A DNA stretch of 64,000 nt. Source: Parahoeflea halophila. Its GTDB lineage: Bacteria > Pseudomonadota > Alphaproteobacteria > Rhizobiales > Rhizobiaceae. The stretch spans positions 609,034 to 673,033 of the forward strand of contig NZ_OCPC01000002.1 of NCBI RefSeq assembly GCF_900220985.1, written 5' to 3'. Of the stretch, positions 1-9,279 are shown one piece after another. Position 1 is the first letter of the stretch. Every line of letters begins with the position of its first letter. Made by a program: the position numbers and the translations under genes. The notes under the pieces were generated by a model. That model was given only the letters and a program-made list of their open reading frames with translations. It searched no databases and was not told where the DNA came from.

Positions 1-10
1 TTGGTGTCAT

Positions 11-37
11 GACCCCGCCGGCCGAAGCTCCGGGGTC
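11..37 (-). terminator. hairpin downstream of small membrane-peptide gene
   Basis: A 7-bp inverted repeat (GACCCCG at 11-17, CGGGGTC at 31-37) with a 13-nt loop lies just past the stop of the minus-strand peptide gene. There is no clear U-tract, so it could be a weak terminator or an mRNA-stabilising stem. Confidence 0.4.
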
Positions 38-67
38 TGGCGAATCAGATCCGCGGACCGCTCAGGC

Positions 68-220
68 TCAGGGTATGTAGATGGCAAATGTGACTGCGAG
101 CAGGGTAAGGCCCACCAGTCCCAGAATGAAAACAAAACGCCGGGTGGGCGTCTTGAGGATGACTTCTCCCTGCCGTGCCTTGTGTGCCGAGAACGACTTC
201 TCGTTTTCCTTCAGTCTCAT
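68..220 (-). CDS. small single-pass membrane peptide (50 aa)
   Basis: The 50-residue protein begins MRLKENEKSFSAHKARQG and ends in one hydrophobic helix (about residues 29-49, RFVFILGLVGLTLLAVTF). A good ribosome binding site (AAAGGAG) lies about 8 nt before the ATG. The basic N-terminus and C-terminal helix suggest a C-in membrane peptide. Short proteins of this form recur in rhizobia, where they often carry misleading transporter annotations. No function can be assigned. A stem-loop follows the stop. Confidence 0.7.
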   Translation of the reverse strand: MRLKENEKSFSAHKARQGEVILKTPTRRFVFILGLVGLTLLAVTFAIYIP

Positions 221-449
221 CGTTGCGGATCTCCTTTCGAGAATTCAACAATCGCGCGGTCGATTTGTTCCAGACACGTGACCGGGAGGGCCCCGAACCG
301 CCTTGTGAACCCTGTCTCCTGAGCAATTCACGGGAACCATTGGTGCTCTGTCGCGATTGACGATTGCAGCGGGGAGTCACGCCATTCGTGGCCGCCGGTC
401 CCACAGCTGGGTCCGCCCGTCTGCACTAACGGAGATAGGGTGCACCATC

Positions 450-767
450 ATGGATGAAATTTTTGAAACCCCGGACATGTCTGCCGCGGAGATCGAGGGC
501 CGGCTGATCGCGCAACGCCGCGTCCTGCAATGGCTGCTGCTGAACGTGGCCAGTCACGATGTCGACACCGGCGCGCTGCTCGACGATCTGAACGAGAACT
601 GGCCTCCCGCTGATGCGCAGGAGGATCCCGGAGCGGTGCCGGCAAATGGCTTTGCCATCTTCTCCGCTGCCACGGCCGAGATGCGTCTGCTGCTTGAGCC
701 GTTGAAACGGAACCGGCCATCTCCTGCAGGCGATGAAGGGACGGCGGACAAGCCGGACACCACGTGA
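450..767 (+). CDS. hypothetical protein (105 aa)
   Basis: I chose the ATG at 450 over an upstream in-frame start because the protein-like sequence begins there (MDEIFETPDMSAAEIEGRL) and a GGAG lies upstream at 431-434. The first half is helical and acidic (EGRLIAQRRVLQWLLLNVAS). The second half carries an AEMRLLLEPL helix and a disordered, charged tail. It has no signal peptide, membrane segment or recognised domain, and may be a small cytosolic or regulatory protein. Confidence 0.5.
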   Translation: MDEIFETPDMSAAEIEGRLIAQRRVLQWLLLNVASHDVDTGALLDDLNENWPPADAQEDPGAVPANGFAIFSAATAEMRLLLEPLKRNRPSPAGDEGTADKPDTT

Positions 768-868
768 AAGCGGCGCAGCAAATGACCAACCGGCTGGAAC
801 CTTGAAGCAAGCCAGGTAGTTGGACTCTTGATGAAGAGCCGGAAGTTCTTTCAGACAGGAGACAGCAA

Positions 869-1072
869 ATGACCGAGAAACCCGCATCAGGACCTAAGGA
901 AACGAAGGATCAATCCAACCGCCGGAGCGGTGCGGAGAACATGCCCCCTGAAGACCGCCTGCCGGCGGCTGAAGATCCCGAAGCCGGCAAGGACGCAGCC
1001 GGCGAAGATCCCAATGAGACAGAGCAAAACAGTCTTGCCGGCATCGGCAGGAAGAAGATGCACCGGAGGTAA
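869..1072 (+). CDS. small disordered hydrophilic protein (67 aa)
   Basis: A strong ribosome binding site (CAGGAGA) precedes the ATG. The protein is almost entirely Glu, Asp, Pro, Lys and Asn, with no hydrophobic segment, and ends in a basic patch (GRKKMHRR). That composition fits an intrinsically disordered or stress-type small protein, but there is no diagnostic motif. The ribosome binding site and the position after the 105-aa gene are the main support. Confidence 0.5.
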   Translation: MTEKPASGPKETKDQSNRRSGAENMPPEDRLPAAEDPEAGKDAAGEDPNETEQNSLAGIGRKKMHRR

Positions 1073-1407
1073 CGCGGCTGAAAGGGGGATCGCCCGTTTC
1101 GGTGCAGGGCTGGAACGCCGCCACGACTGACGATGACGAGAGCCCCGGGCGCCAGGAACGAGCAGGGACTGCCTGAAACCTTGCGTCTTAACTGCCATGG
1201 CTTGAGAGATGGAGTACCGCGGGGGCCGGCGAAACAGCCATCTGATGCGGGTATGTCCTATAGGGGGTCTTGCGGCGCAATTTTCGGTGTGGGGTGCAAC
1301 TTTTTGATAACCACACCGTGCAAAACCGGCCGTCAATGCCGTCGCTTTTACAGGTCTTGAAGTGTTTTCCGCCATTTGTCTGATGGGACAGAAGTGGGGA
1401 AACAGTC
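1073..1407 (+). other. intergenic region with inverted repeat before the UbiA-type gene
   Basis: No convincing gene lies in these 335 bases. An 8-bp perfect inverted repeat (CGGTGTGG at 1285-1292, CCACACCG at 1311-1318) with an 18-nt loop sits about 90 bp before the prenyltransferase gene and could be a leader hairpin or operator. I see no strong sigma-70 promoter. Confidence 0.4.
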
Positions 1408-2847
1408 ATGGATGCAGTGAGCGACAACCGGCACGTGCCGCTTTGCATTGATCTCGATGGAACATTGATCGCGACCGACACGCTCTGGGAAGGGCTGGCC
1501 GCGGTGCTGATCCGCCGCCCATGGCTCTTGTTTGCGGTTTTTGCCTGGGCCATTGCCGGCAAGGCGGTGCTCAAGCGCGAAATCGCGGCCCGCTATGTCC
1601 GCAAGGGCGGGGAGTGGCCCTACCGTGCCGAAGTCATCGAACGAATCAGGATCGCCCGCAAAGCCGGCCAGCCGGTGTGGCTGGTCACCGGCGCCGCCCA
1701 ATCCACCGCAACGACCATTGCCGACCATCTGGGGCTGTTCGACCGCGTCCTGCATTCCTCTGATTCCGAGAACCTGACCGCGCGCCGCAAGCGCGAACGG
1801 CTGATCTCCCTGTGCGGGGATGGCGGGTTCGACTACGCCGGCAACAGCCGCGATGATCTGGCGGTCTTCGACGCGGCGCGGCGCGCCATCATCGTCGCCC
1901 CGGACCGATCGGCCAGCCGCTGGGCCGCCGCCCACGAAGCCGAGGTGCTGCCGCTGGCCAGGATCTCGCCGTTGGCGATTCTCAAGTCGATCCGCGTGCA
2001 TCAGTGGCTCAAGAACATCCTGATCGCGGTGCCGCTGGTTCTCAACCACGAATTTGCCGATTTCAATCTTGCGCTGGCAGCGGTCGCGGCCTTCTTCTCG
2101 TTCAGCTTCCTGGCCTCGACTGTCTACATCGTCAACGACATTTCCGATCTCGCCAATGATCGCCAGCACCCGCGCAAGCGTCTGCGCCCGCTGGCTGCCG
2201 GATCGGTGTCGATTCCCGTAGTCAGCGCCACCGCCATGGCGCTGCTCATGGCCTCCATCGGCCTGGCCAGCCTGCTGCCGCCGATGTTCTGGGGCGTTCT
2301 GGCGCTCTATGCGGTGATCACGACGGTCTATACCTTTGTGCTCAAGCGCAAGCTTCTGGTCGATGTCTTCACCCTCGCCGGGCTTTACACCCTGCGCATC
2401 ATCGCCGGTGCCGCTGCAACCGGCGTCGACCTGTCGTTCTGGCTGCTGGCGTTTTCGATCTTCTTCTTCCTCAGCCTGGCGCTGGTCAAGCGCTATGTCG
2501 AACTCGACGAGCTTGCCGAGGATAGCGCCGGCCAGCTCAAGGGCCGCAGCTATCTCGGCAGCGACAAGGACATGATCGGCCAGGCCGGAATTGCCGCCGC
2601 GTTTTCTGCCGCCATGGTTCTCGCGCTCTATGTCGACAGCAACGAGGTGGCTTCGATGTACGCGCAGCCGGCGCTTCTGTGGCCCCTGTGCCCGCTGATT
2701 CTCTACATGCTGTTGAGGATCTGGGTGCTGGCGCGTCGCTCGCAGATGCATGAGGATCCGGTTGTGTTCATCATGCGCGACTGGCGCAGCCAGGTGACCA
2801 CCGTTGCCGGCGCTGGCCTGGTGCTGCTCGCCGCGGTTCAGCTGTGA
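1408..2847 (+). CDS. HAD hydrolase-UbiA prenyltransferase fusion (479 aa)
   Basis: Residues 1 to about 180 are a HAD-type phosphatase domain with the nucleophile motif DLDGTLIATDT near the N-terminus. Residues about 190-479 are a polytopic UbiA-family domain with the polyprenyl-diphosphate/Mg motif NDISDLANDRQHP. UbiA enzymes transfer a polyprenyl chain to an acceptor in the membrane. This HAD-UbiA architecture is typical of the group that includes decaprenyl-phosphate phosphoribosyltransferases, in which the HAD part could remove the 5'-phosphate of the product. The stop overlaps the start of the DprE1-type gene by 4 bp, so the two are translationally coupled. The exact prenyl donor and sugar acceptor are inferred only. 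Confidence 0.85.
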   Translation: MDAVSDNRHVPLCIDLDGTLIATDTLWEGLAAVLIRRPWLLFAVFAWAIAGKAVLKREIAARYVRKGGEWPYRAEVIERIRIARKAGQPVWLVTGAAQSTATTIADHLGLFDRVLHSSDSENLTARRKRERLISLCGDGGFDYAGNSRDDLAVFDAARRAIIVAPDRSASRWAAAHEAEVLPLARISPLAILKSIRVHQWLKNILIAVPLVLNHEFADFNLALAAVAAFFSFSFLASTVYIVNDISDLANDRQHPRKRLRPLAAGSVSIPVVSATAMALLMASIGLASLLPPMFWGVLALYAVITTVYTFVLKRKLLVDVFTLAGLYTLRIIAGAAATGVDLSFWLLAFSIFFFLSLALVKRYVELDELAEDSAGQLKGRSYLGSDKDMIGQAGIAAAFSAAMVLALYVDSNEVASMYAQPALLWPLCPLILYMLLRIWVLARRSQMHEDPVVFIMRDWRSQVTTVAGAGLVLLAAVQL

Positions 2848-4187
2848 CGCCGATGGGGTCCCAATTCGAAAGCTGGGGCAGGGTACGGCGAAATCCGCGG
2901 GCAGCCGCGCAGGTGGAGCAGTTCGATGCTGTGCGCCCGGACGGCTTTCTGCCCTTCGGCAATGGCCGTTCATACGGCGACAGCTGCCACAATGACCACG
3001 GCCATCTGCTGCCGATGCGGCCTGGCGCCGCCATCTGCGCCTTTGACCCGGACAGCGGAGTGTTGAGAGCCGATGCTGGCGTGCTGCTGTCGGAGATCCT
3101 GGCCCTGGTAATGCCCTACGGTTTCTTTCTCGAAGTCACGCCCGGAACCGCCCAGGTGACGCTTGGCGGCGCCATTGCCAATGATGTTCACGGCAAGAAC
3201 CACCACCGGCGCGGCACCTTTGGCCGCTCGGTGGATAGCTTCACGCTGCTTGGCAGTGACGGGGTGCGCCGGACCTGTTCGCGCGACAGGAATTCGGCCC
3301 TGTTCGAGGCCACGATCGGTGGCATGGGGCTGACGGGCGTCATCGAACAGGCAACGATCCGGCTGATGCGGGTGCCCTCCGCGAATGTGTGCCAGACCGC
3401 GTTCCGTTTTGCAGGCATCGACGGATATTTCGATGCGATCGACGACATTGATGCTCAGCATGAATATTCCGTCGCCTGGATCGACCAGCTCGCCCGTGGC
3501 AGCAAGCTCGGCCGCGGCGTGCTGATGGCGGGCGACCATGCCGAGAACGGCGGTCCGGCGAAACCGCCCTCAGCGCCACGGTTGGCGGTACCGTTCTCCC
3601 CGCCGGTCAACCTGCTCAACCGGCTGACGCTCACCGCCTTCAACGAAATGTACTATGGCCGTGCGCCGAAGCAGCCTCGGACCGGTGTCGTCGGCTGGTC
3701 GTCCTACTTTCACCCGCTCGATGCGATCACCGGCTGGAACCGGCTCTATGGTCCGCGCGGCCTGTTCCAGCACCAGAGCGTCTACCCGGCCGGGACAGCG
3801 CGCGAGACCACCGTGGCGCTGATCGAGTGTGCCCAGAACCACGGGGCGGCGTCCTTCCTGACGGTGCTCAAACGCTTCGGCGAAGTTCCGTCGCCGGGCC
3901 TGATGTCGTTTCCCAGGCCCGGTTTCACCCTGACGCTCGATTTCGCCAATTCCGGCGAACGGACGCTAAGGATGCTGGACGCACTCGACGAGATCGTGAT
4001 TGCGGCAGGTGGCGCGCTCAACCCCTACAAGGACCAGCGAATGTCGGCGCGAATGTTCGAGGCCTCGTTCCCGCACTGGCGGGAGATGGAAGCTATGCGC
4101 GATCCGGCCCTGATGTCGGATTTCTGGCGCAGGACCGCCATGGCGCTGGAACCCCGGCAGAGCGGCAGGCAGGCCGCCGGCGCCTGA
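2844..4187 (+). CDS. DprE1-like FAD-dependent oxidoreductase (447 aa)
   Basis: The protein has the VAO/PCMH FAD-binding fold: GNGRSYGD near residue 35 and HGKNHHRRGTFG near residue 115 match the flavin-contacting motifs of decaprenylphosphoryl-ribose oxidase. Near the C-terminus PYKDQR (Lys at residue 396, counted from the GTG) corresponds to the conserved DprE1 active-site lysine region. The family oxidises the 2'-OH of a lipid-linked pentose to a keto intermediate. Translation starts at a GTG overlapping the UbiA stop; an ATG three codons later is an alternative. No SDR-type DprE2 reductase follows, unlike many UbiA-DprE1-DprE2 clusters. Confidence 0.8.
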   Translation: MTPMGSQFESWGRVRRNPRAAAQVEQFDAVRPDGFLPFGNGRSYGDSCHNDHGHLLPMRPGAAICAFDPDSGVLRADAGVLLSEILALVMPYGFFLEVTPGTAQVTLGGAIANDVHGKNHHRRGTFGRSVDSFTLLGSDGVRRTCSRDRNSALFEATIGGMGLTGVIEQATIRLMRVPSANVCQTAFRFAGIDGYFDAIDDIDAQHEYSVAWIDQLARGSKLGRGVLMAGDHAENGGPAKPPSAPRLAVPFSPPVNLLNRLTLTAFNEMYYGRAPKQPRTGVVGWSSYFHPLDAITGWNRLYGPRGLFQHQSVYPAGTARETTVALIECAQNHGAASFLTVLKRFGEVPSPGLMSFPRPGFTLTLDFANSGERTLRMLDALDEIVIAAGGALNPYKDQRMSARMFEASFPHWREMEAMRDPALMSDFWRRTAMALEPRQSGRQAAGA

Positions 4188-4337
4188 TACCCTTCATGGG
4201 TCTCAAGCGCCTTGTCGCCATCCCTGCGCGAACCGGGCTGCCCCGCTTGCCAGCATGGCCGCGGCTGACTAAGTGATGAGGCCGAGCCGGGTCAGCCTGA
4301 TCCAGAGTCCGGCTCCAACCACGAAGGACCTCGACCA

Positions 4338-5327
4338 ATGTCGCGAATTTCCGTCATCGGCACCGGAGCCTGGGGAACCGCGCTGGCTGCTGCCTTCACC
4401 CGCCAGGGCCACGATGTGCGCCTGTGGGGCCGCAATGCGGCCACCTGCGAGGAAATCTCCCGGCAGCACAGCAATCAGGCCTATCTCGGCGATGCCCGGC
4501 TTCCCGAAAGCCTGACGGCAACGCCCGATATGACAGTGGCGCTGGAAGATGCCGAGATCGTTCTATTCGTCGCGCCCGCCCAGTCGACCGGCGATGTCGC
4601 GGCCCAGGCCACGGCGCATCTGCCGCAAGACGCGGTGCTGATCGCCTGCGCCAAGGGCATCGACAACCGCACCGGCCAGACCCAGAGCGAGGTGATCGGC
4701 GAAAAGCTGCCCGATCACGTCGTCGGGGTGCTTTCTGGCCCGAGCTTTGCCGCCGACGTGGTGCGCGGCCTGCCCACGGCGCTGACGCTGGCACTTCCCG
4801 AGCAGGAGATGGCGCAGGCCCTGGCGCAGGAGCTTTCGGGCGACGCCATCCGGCTTTATGCCTCCGATGACACCATCGGCGCCCAGATCGGCGGTTCGCT
4901 CAAGAACGTGATGGCGATTGCGGTCGGGATCTGCCGTGGCGGCGGCATGGGCGCAAGTGCCGAAGCGGCGCTGATCACCAGGGGTTACGCCGAGCTGGTG
5001 CGGCTGGGTGTGGCCATGGGCGCCCGGCCCGAAACCCTGATGGGTCTGTCCGGCCTCGGCGACCTGGTGCTGACCTGTTCGTCGGAACTGTCACGCAATT
5101 TCGCCTATGGCATCGCGGTTGGCCGCGGCCAGGATGTGTCCGGGCTGAAGCTGGCGGAAGGCGTCCACACGGTGTCGATCGCCAACGAGATTGCCGCCAG
5201 GCATGCGATCTCCTGCCCGGTGATGCAGACCGCCGGACTGGTCCTGTCTGGCCGGATGTCGGCTGACAAGGCCCGCACCACGCTGATGTCGCGCCCGATC
5301 AAGGCCGAACACCCTGAAACCCGTTGA
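4338..5327 (+). CDS. gpsA: NAD(P)-dependent glycerol-3-phosphate dehydrogenase
   Basis: This is a full-length (329 aa) GpsA homologue. The Rossmann motif ISVIGTGAWGTALA is at residues 4-17, followed by CAKGID, GVLSGPSFA and the catalytic-lysine segment GGSLKNVMAIAVG. C-terminal GLSGLGDLVLTC and SRNFAYG also match the family. It reduces dihydroxyacetone phosphate to sn-glycerol 3-phosphate for phospholipid synthesis. It follows the UbiA and DprE1 genes after a 150-bp gap and precedes manC, so it may be a paralogue serving glycolipid synthesis; whether a housekeeping copy exists elsewhere cannot be seen here. Confidence 0.9.
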   Translation: MSRISVIGTGAWGTALAAAFTRQGHDVRLWGRNAATCEEISRQHSNQAYLGDARLPESLTATPDMTVALEDAEIVLFVAPAQSTGDVAAQATAHLPQDAVLIACAKGIDNRTGQTQSEVIGEKLPDHVVGVLSGPSFAADVVRGLPTALTLALPEQEMAQALAQELSGDAIRLYASDDTIGAQIGGSLKNVMAIAVGICRGGGMGASAEAALITRGYAELVRLGVAMGARPETLMGLSGLGDLVLTCSSELSRNFAYGIAVGRGQDVSGLKLAEGVHTVSIANEIAARHAISCPVMQTAGLVLSGRMSADKARTTLMSRPIKAEHPETR

Positions 5328-5485
5328 TCAAGCCTTGTGTCCACGCACTCGGACGCGGCATATCGGAGACCCGGACATGCAATGAACCGCAGGAGAGGAA
5401 TTTTCACTTTTTCCGGTTTCAATGAATTTATCCAGTAAACGGCCCGGCGACGATGCCCGAGCGGCCGCGCAATTCGGAGAATACA

Positions 5486-7735
5486 ATGGTCTCAAGCCAT
5501 AGCATCACGCCCGTCATCCTGTGCGGCGGTGCAGGATCCAGGCTCTGGCCGATGTCACGGGATTCAAAGCCGAAGCAGTTCCACAAGCTGGTCAACGACA
5601 AGACCCTGCTGACCAACACGCTCGAGCGCGTCGACCACAGGGGGGAGGGTCTGCGTTACCTGCCGACCCGTGTTGTCGGCGGGATCGCCTTCGAGGCGCT
5701 GCTGACAGAGCAGGGCGAGACCAGCAGTGTCGAGGTCGAGCGCTATGTGCTCGAGCCGTTGATCCGCGACACGGCGGCGGCGATTGCGGCGGCGATCGCC
5801 GACCTGGCCGAGACCGATCCCGACAGGATGGTGCTGGTGCTGCCGTCCGATCACCAGATTTCCGACGCTGCCGCCTTTTATGACGTGGTCCGGACCGGCG
5901 CCCGGGCGCTGTCGGCCCGTGGCGGCATCATGACCATCGGCATTGCGCCGACCCGGCCTGAAACCCAGTATGGCTATATCGAGCGCGGTGATGGCAACGG
6001 GCCGGTCTATGGCGTGTCGCGGTTCCGTGAAAAGCCCGATCTCGAGACCGCCGAGACCTTTTTGCGCTCGGGCCGGTTTTTCTGGAATGCCGGCATCTTC
6101 ATGTTCCGCGCCGGTGAAATGGGCGCGGAGCTCGCCCGGCAGCAGCCTGAGGTCTGGGCCCAGGCAAAACTGGCCGTCGAGCGCGCCGAAGTCGAGGGCA
6201 AATGCTACCGTCTGGATGAGGAGGCCTTTGCCGCCAGCCCGAAGATCTCGATCGATTACGCGGTGATGGAGAATGCGCCCAGCATCGGCGTGGTCGCCGC
6301 CAGCTTCGACTGGAACGACCTGGGCTCGTGGAACCAGCTGCATGACGGTTCGCCGCTGGATGCTCAGGGCAATGCCCGCTTCGGCGATGTGCTGAGCATC
6401 GACGTCAACAACAGCTATCTGCGTTCCGAAGACCGGCTCCTGGCCGTCGCCGGTCTCGACAACATCATCGTGGTCTCCCAGCCCGATGCGCTCCTGATCG
6501 TTCATCGCGACAAGTCGCATCTGGTCAAGGACATCGCCGGCCAGGTCAAACAGACCGGCGAATGGCCACCGCTGGCCGTGGCGCATTCGGGTCGTCCGGT
6601 TCCCTCGCCGCGGGTGATCCGCAAATGGCTGTTCGAGACCGCCTTGCCGCTCTGGGCCGGTGCCGGTGTCGACCGGCAGCATGGCGGGGTTTTCGAGGCC
6701 CTCAACCATGACGGCACCCCGGCCGATCTGGGCTACAAGCGGCTCCGGGTACTGGCGCGTCAGATCTACTGTTTTGCCAATGCGGAACTGCTGGGCTGGG
6801 ACGGGGATGCGCGCGAGCTGCTTACCCATTGCTTCACCACGCTGACGGAGACCGGCTGGCATCCTGATGGCGGATGGATCCACCTCTGGAACCCCGACGG
6901 CACGGTCAAGGATCCGCAGCGCGATACCTATGACCAGTGTTTCGTGCTGCTGGCGCTGGCCTGGCTGTGGAAGGCGACCAAATGGCCCGAGGCCCGGGTC
7001 TGGGCCGAACGCACCATCGCCTATATGGACGATCATCTGGTCGACCGCGCCAATGGCGGATTTTACGAATCCAGCCTGCGGCTCGATTACCGCCGTGCCA
7101 ATCCGCACATGCACTACCTCGAGGCGATGCAGGCCTGGTACGAAGTCACCGGTGAGCGCGCCTTTCTCGACCGCGCCCAGACGGCGGTGGATCTGTTTAC
7201 CTCGGTGTTCTTCAATCCCGAAAGCTGGAGCGTCACCGAGCACTTCGAGCGCGACTGGTCGGTGCGTCAGGACAAGCCGTCCCGTGTCGAGCCGGGGCAC
7301 CACTATGAGTGGGTCTGGCTCCTGTTGCGCCAGGCTCGCTTTGCCGATCAGCCGGAACTGAAGGAATACTGCCGCAAACTCTATGCCACCAGCCACGCTT
7401 TCGGCCATGCCCGCGGCACCGACGCGGTCTGCGATTCAATGGCCCCCGACGGATCGGCGATGCTCGGCACGGCTCGGCTCTGGTGCCAGACCGAGGCGCT
7501 GAAAGCAGGGCTGTTGGCACGGGCGGAAGGCCTGCCGGGCGACGAGACCCTGTTCATCCGCATGCTCGATGTGATCTTCAACCGCTACCTGACGACTCCC
7601 GCCGCGGGCGGCTGGTACGATCAGATCGACCCCCACGGCCGTGTGATCTCCAAACACATGCCGACAAGCACGTTCTACCATGTGTTCTGCGCGCTGGTGG
7701 AGTATCTCAGGCATGAGGAAATGCTGTTGCCGTAA
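5486..7735 (+). CDS. manC: mannose-1-phosphate guanylyltransferase fused to AGE-family isomerase (749 aa)
   Basis: Residues 1 to about 350 are a nucleotidyltransferase with the pyrophosphorylase signature GGAGSRLWPMSRDSKPKQF, then PSDHQI and FWNAGIFMF, as in GDP-mannose pyrophosphorylases. The usual C-terminal cupin-type isomerase is absent. Instead residues about 375-745 are an alpha/alpha-barrel of the N-acylglucosamine 2-epimerase/mannose isomerase family (DRQHGGVFEAL, EPGHHYEWVWLL, HMPTSTFYH). One polypeptide could therefore make mannose 6-phosphate and use mannose 1-phosphate to make GDP-mannose. The start is the ATG at 5486, preceded by CGGAGA. It lies just upstream of manB. Confidence 0.9.
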   Translation: MVSSHSITPVILCGGAGSRLWPMSRDSKPKQFHKLVNDKTLLTNTLERVDHRGEGLRYLPTRVVGGIAFEALLTEQGETSSVEVERYVLEPLIRDTAAAIAAAIADLAETDPDRMVLVLPSDHQISDAAAFYDVVRTGARALSARGGIMTIGIAPTRPETQYGYIERGDGNGPVYGVSRFREKPDLETAETFLRSGRFFWNAGIFMFRAGEMGAELARQQPEVWAQAKLAVERAEVEGKCYRLDEEAFAASPKISIDYAVMENAPSIGVVAASFDWNDLGSWNQLHDGSPLDAQGNARFGDVLSIDVNNSYLRSEDRLLAVAGLDNIIVVSQPDALLIVHRDKSHLVKDIAGQVKQTGEWPPLAVAHSGRPVPSPRVIRKWLFETALPLWAGAGVDRQHGGVFEALNHDGTPADLGYKRLRVLARQIYCFANAELLGWDGDARELLTHCFTTLTETGWHPDGGWIHLWNPDGTVKDPQRDTYDQCFVLLALAWLWKATKWPEARVWAERTIAYMDDHLVDRANGGFYESSLRLDYRRANPHMHYLEAMQAWYEVTGERAFLDRAQTAVDLFTSVFFNPESWSVTEHFERDWSVRQDKPSRVEPGHHYEWVWLLLRQARFADQPELKEYCRKLYATSHAFGHARGTDAVCDSMAPDGSAMLGTARLWCQTEALKAGLLARAEGLPGDETLFIRMLDVIFNRYLTTPAAGGWYDQIDPHGRVISKHMPTSTFYHVFCALVEYLRHEEMLLP

Positions 7736-7818
7736 CCGTCAACCGAGGCGGGGGCTGCCCGTTGCGGTAGCGCGTTGTACGGTTGGAACAGCTGCATTCA
7801 ATTAGGGGAGAGGCGAAC

Positions 7819-9234
7819 ATGGCTGCCAAATTCGGAACCAGCGGGCTTCGCGGCCTTGTCGGCGATCTGACCGACGGTACGGCGGCGGCGCATGCCCGCG
7901 CCTTTGCCCGTCACCTGAAATCCGCCGGTTTTGTGGGTGAGGGCGCAGCTGTCTTCATCGGCCGCGACATGCGCGCCTCGAGCCCGGAGATTGCCGCCCA
8001 GTGCGCCGCAGCGCTGTTTACGGAAGGGCTTGAGCCGGTGGATTGCGGTGTTGTGCCCACCCCGGCGCTGGCGCTTCATGCCATGGGCGAGGGCGCGGCG
8101 GCGCTGATGGTCACCGGATCGCACATTCCCGACGACCGAAACGGGGTCAAGTTCTACCGCCCGGACGGCGAGATCGACAAGACTGACGAGGCGGCGATTT
8201 CAGACCTTGCACCTGAGTGTCGCAGGGCTCAGGCGACGCCGCGGCGGATGCGGGACGGCTCACGCGAAGTCACGACCGGCTTCATTGAACGCTACCGCGG
8301 CTTTGCGCCCGACGGCTTGTTGCGCGGGATGCGCATTGGTCTTTATGAGCACAGCTCTGCGGCGAGCGGGTGCCTGGCCGCCATTCTCGAGGCTGCTGAA
8401 GCCGAAGTGGTGCGGCTCGGCAAATCCGATGTCTTCATTCCGGTCGATACCGAGGCGGTCTCCGATGAGACACGGCGACTGGCTGCAGGCTGGGTCGATT
8501 CCGAAAAACTCGACGCGCTGGTGTCGGCCGATGGCGATGGTGACCGGCCTTTGGTCGTCGACGAGAAAGGCCAGGTGATCAGGGGCGACGCGCTGGGGCT
8601 GATCGTGGCGCGCTATCTCGGTGCCGATGCGGTCGTGACCCCGGTGACCTCGAATTCGGGCATCGAGCGCGGCTGCCAGGCCGAGGTCAGCCGCACCAGG
8701 GTCGGCTCGCCCTTCGTCATTGCCGGCATGACTGAGGCGCTGGCCGAGGGCCGGCAGCGGGTGATAGGCTTCGAGGCCAATGGCGGCGTGCTGACCGGCA
8801 ACCCCATCAAGGCGGGTGCTGTGGCACTTGACGCGCTGCCGACACGCGACAGTGCCTTGCCGATCCTCTGCGCTCTCGCCGCCGCGCGTGTCGCGGGTCA
8901 CTCCCTGTCGGCCCATGTCTCCGATCTCAGGCTGCCGGTCGCCGCCAGTGACCGGATCGAAAATTTCCCCACCGCAACCAGCCAGGCCCTGGTTGCCGGG
9001 CTGTCCAATGATGCCGCGGCGCGGGACACGTTCTTCGAGCCGCTCGGCACAGTGGCAAACACCGATCTTACGGACGGTCTCAGGGTGACGCTGGAAGGCG
9101 GTGAAATCATCCACCTGCGTCCGTCGGGCAATGCCCCGGAGCTCCGGGTTTACAGCGAGGCCGAAACCGAGGCCCAGGCGCACGAAGTGATCGAAAGGAC
9201 CATTGCCCGGATCAGGCAGTACACCTCCACATAG
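7819..9234 (+). CDS. manB: phosphomannomutase
   Basis: This alpha-D-phosphohexomutase (471 aa) interconverts mannose 6-phosphate and mannose 1-phosphate, the step between the two activities of the upstream fusion protein. The N-terminal FGTSGLRGLVGDL, the catalytic phosphoserine loop MVTGSHIPDDRNG, the metal loop DGDGDRPL, the sugar-specificity loop GFEANGGVLTG and the phosphate-binding loop RPSGNAPELRVY are all present. The ATG at 7819 follows GGGGAGAGG. An upstream in-frame start at 7783 lacks a ribosome binding site. The gene is convergent with quiC. Confidence 0.9.
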   Translation: MAAKFGTSGLRGLVGDLTDGTAAAHARAFARHLKSAGFVGEGAAVFIGRDMRASSPEIAAQCAAALFTEGLEPVDCGVVPTPALALHAMGEGAAALMVTGSHIPDDRNGVKFYRPDGEIDKTDEAAISDLAPECRRAQATPRRMRDGSREVTTGFIERYRGFAPDGLLRGMRIGLYEHSSAASGCLAAILEAAEAEVVRLGKSDVFIPVDTEAVSDETRRLAAGWVDSEKLDALVSADGDGDRPLVVDEKGQVIRGDALGLIVARYLGADAVVTPVTSNSGIERGCQAEVSRTRVGSPFVIAGMTEALAEGRQRVIGFEANGGVLTGNPIKAGAVALDALPTRDSALPILCALAAARVAGHSLSAHVSDLRLPVAASDRIENFPTATSQALVAGLSNDAAARDTFFEPLGTVANTDLTDGLRVTLEGGEIIHLRPSGNAPELRVYSEAETEAQAHEVIERTIARIRQYTST

Positions 9235-9279
9235 TCTGCCGCAGCCGGTAACCGGAACCCCGTCGGCCTTTCGCAAGCC

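Noticed and set aside
1348..2973. A 541-codon open frame on the minus strand
   Set aside because: It is antisense to the UbiA-type gene, with composition typical of a shadow frame in GC-rich DNA and no family motif.
2844..4187. DprE1 homologue as evidence of a mycobacterial-type arabinogalactan wall
   Set aside because: DprE1-like proteins occur in many proteobacteria, and no arabinosyltransferase or DprE2 is present here.
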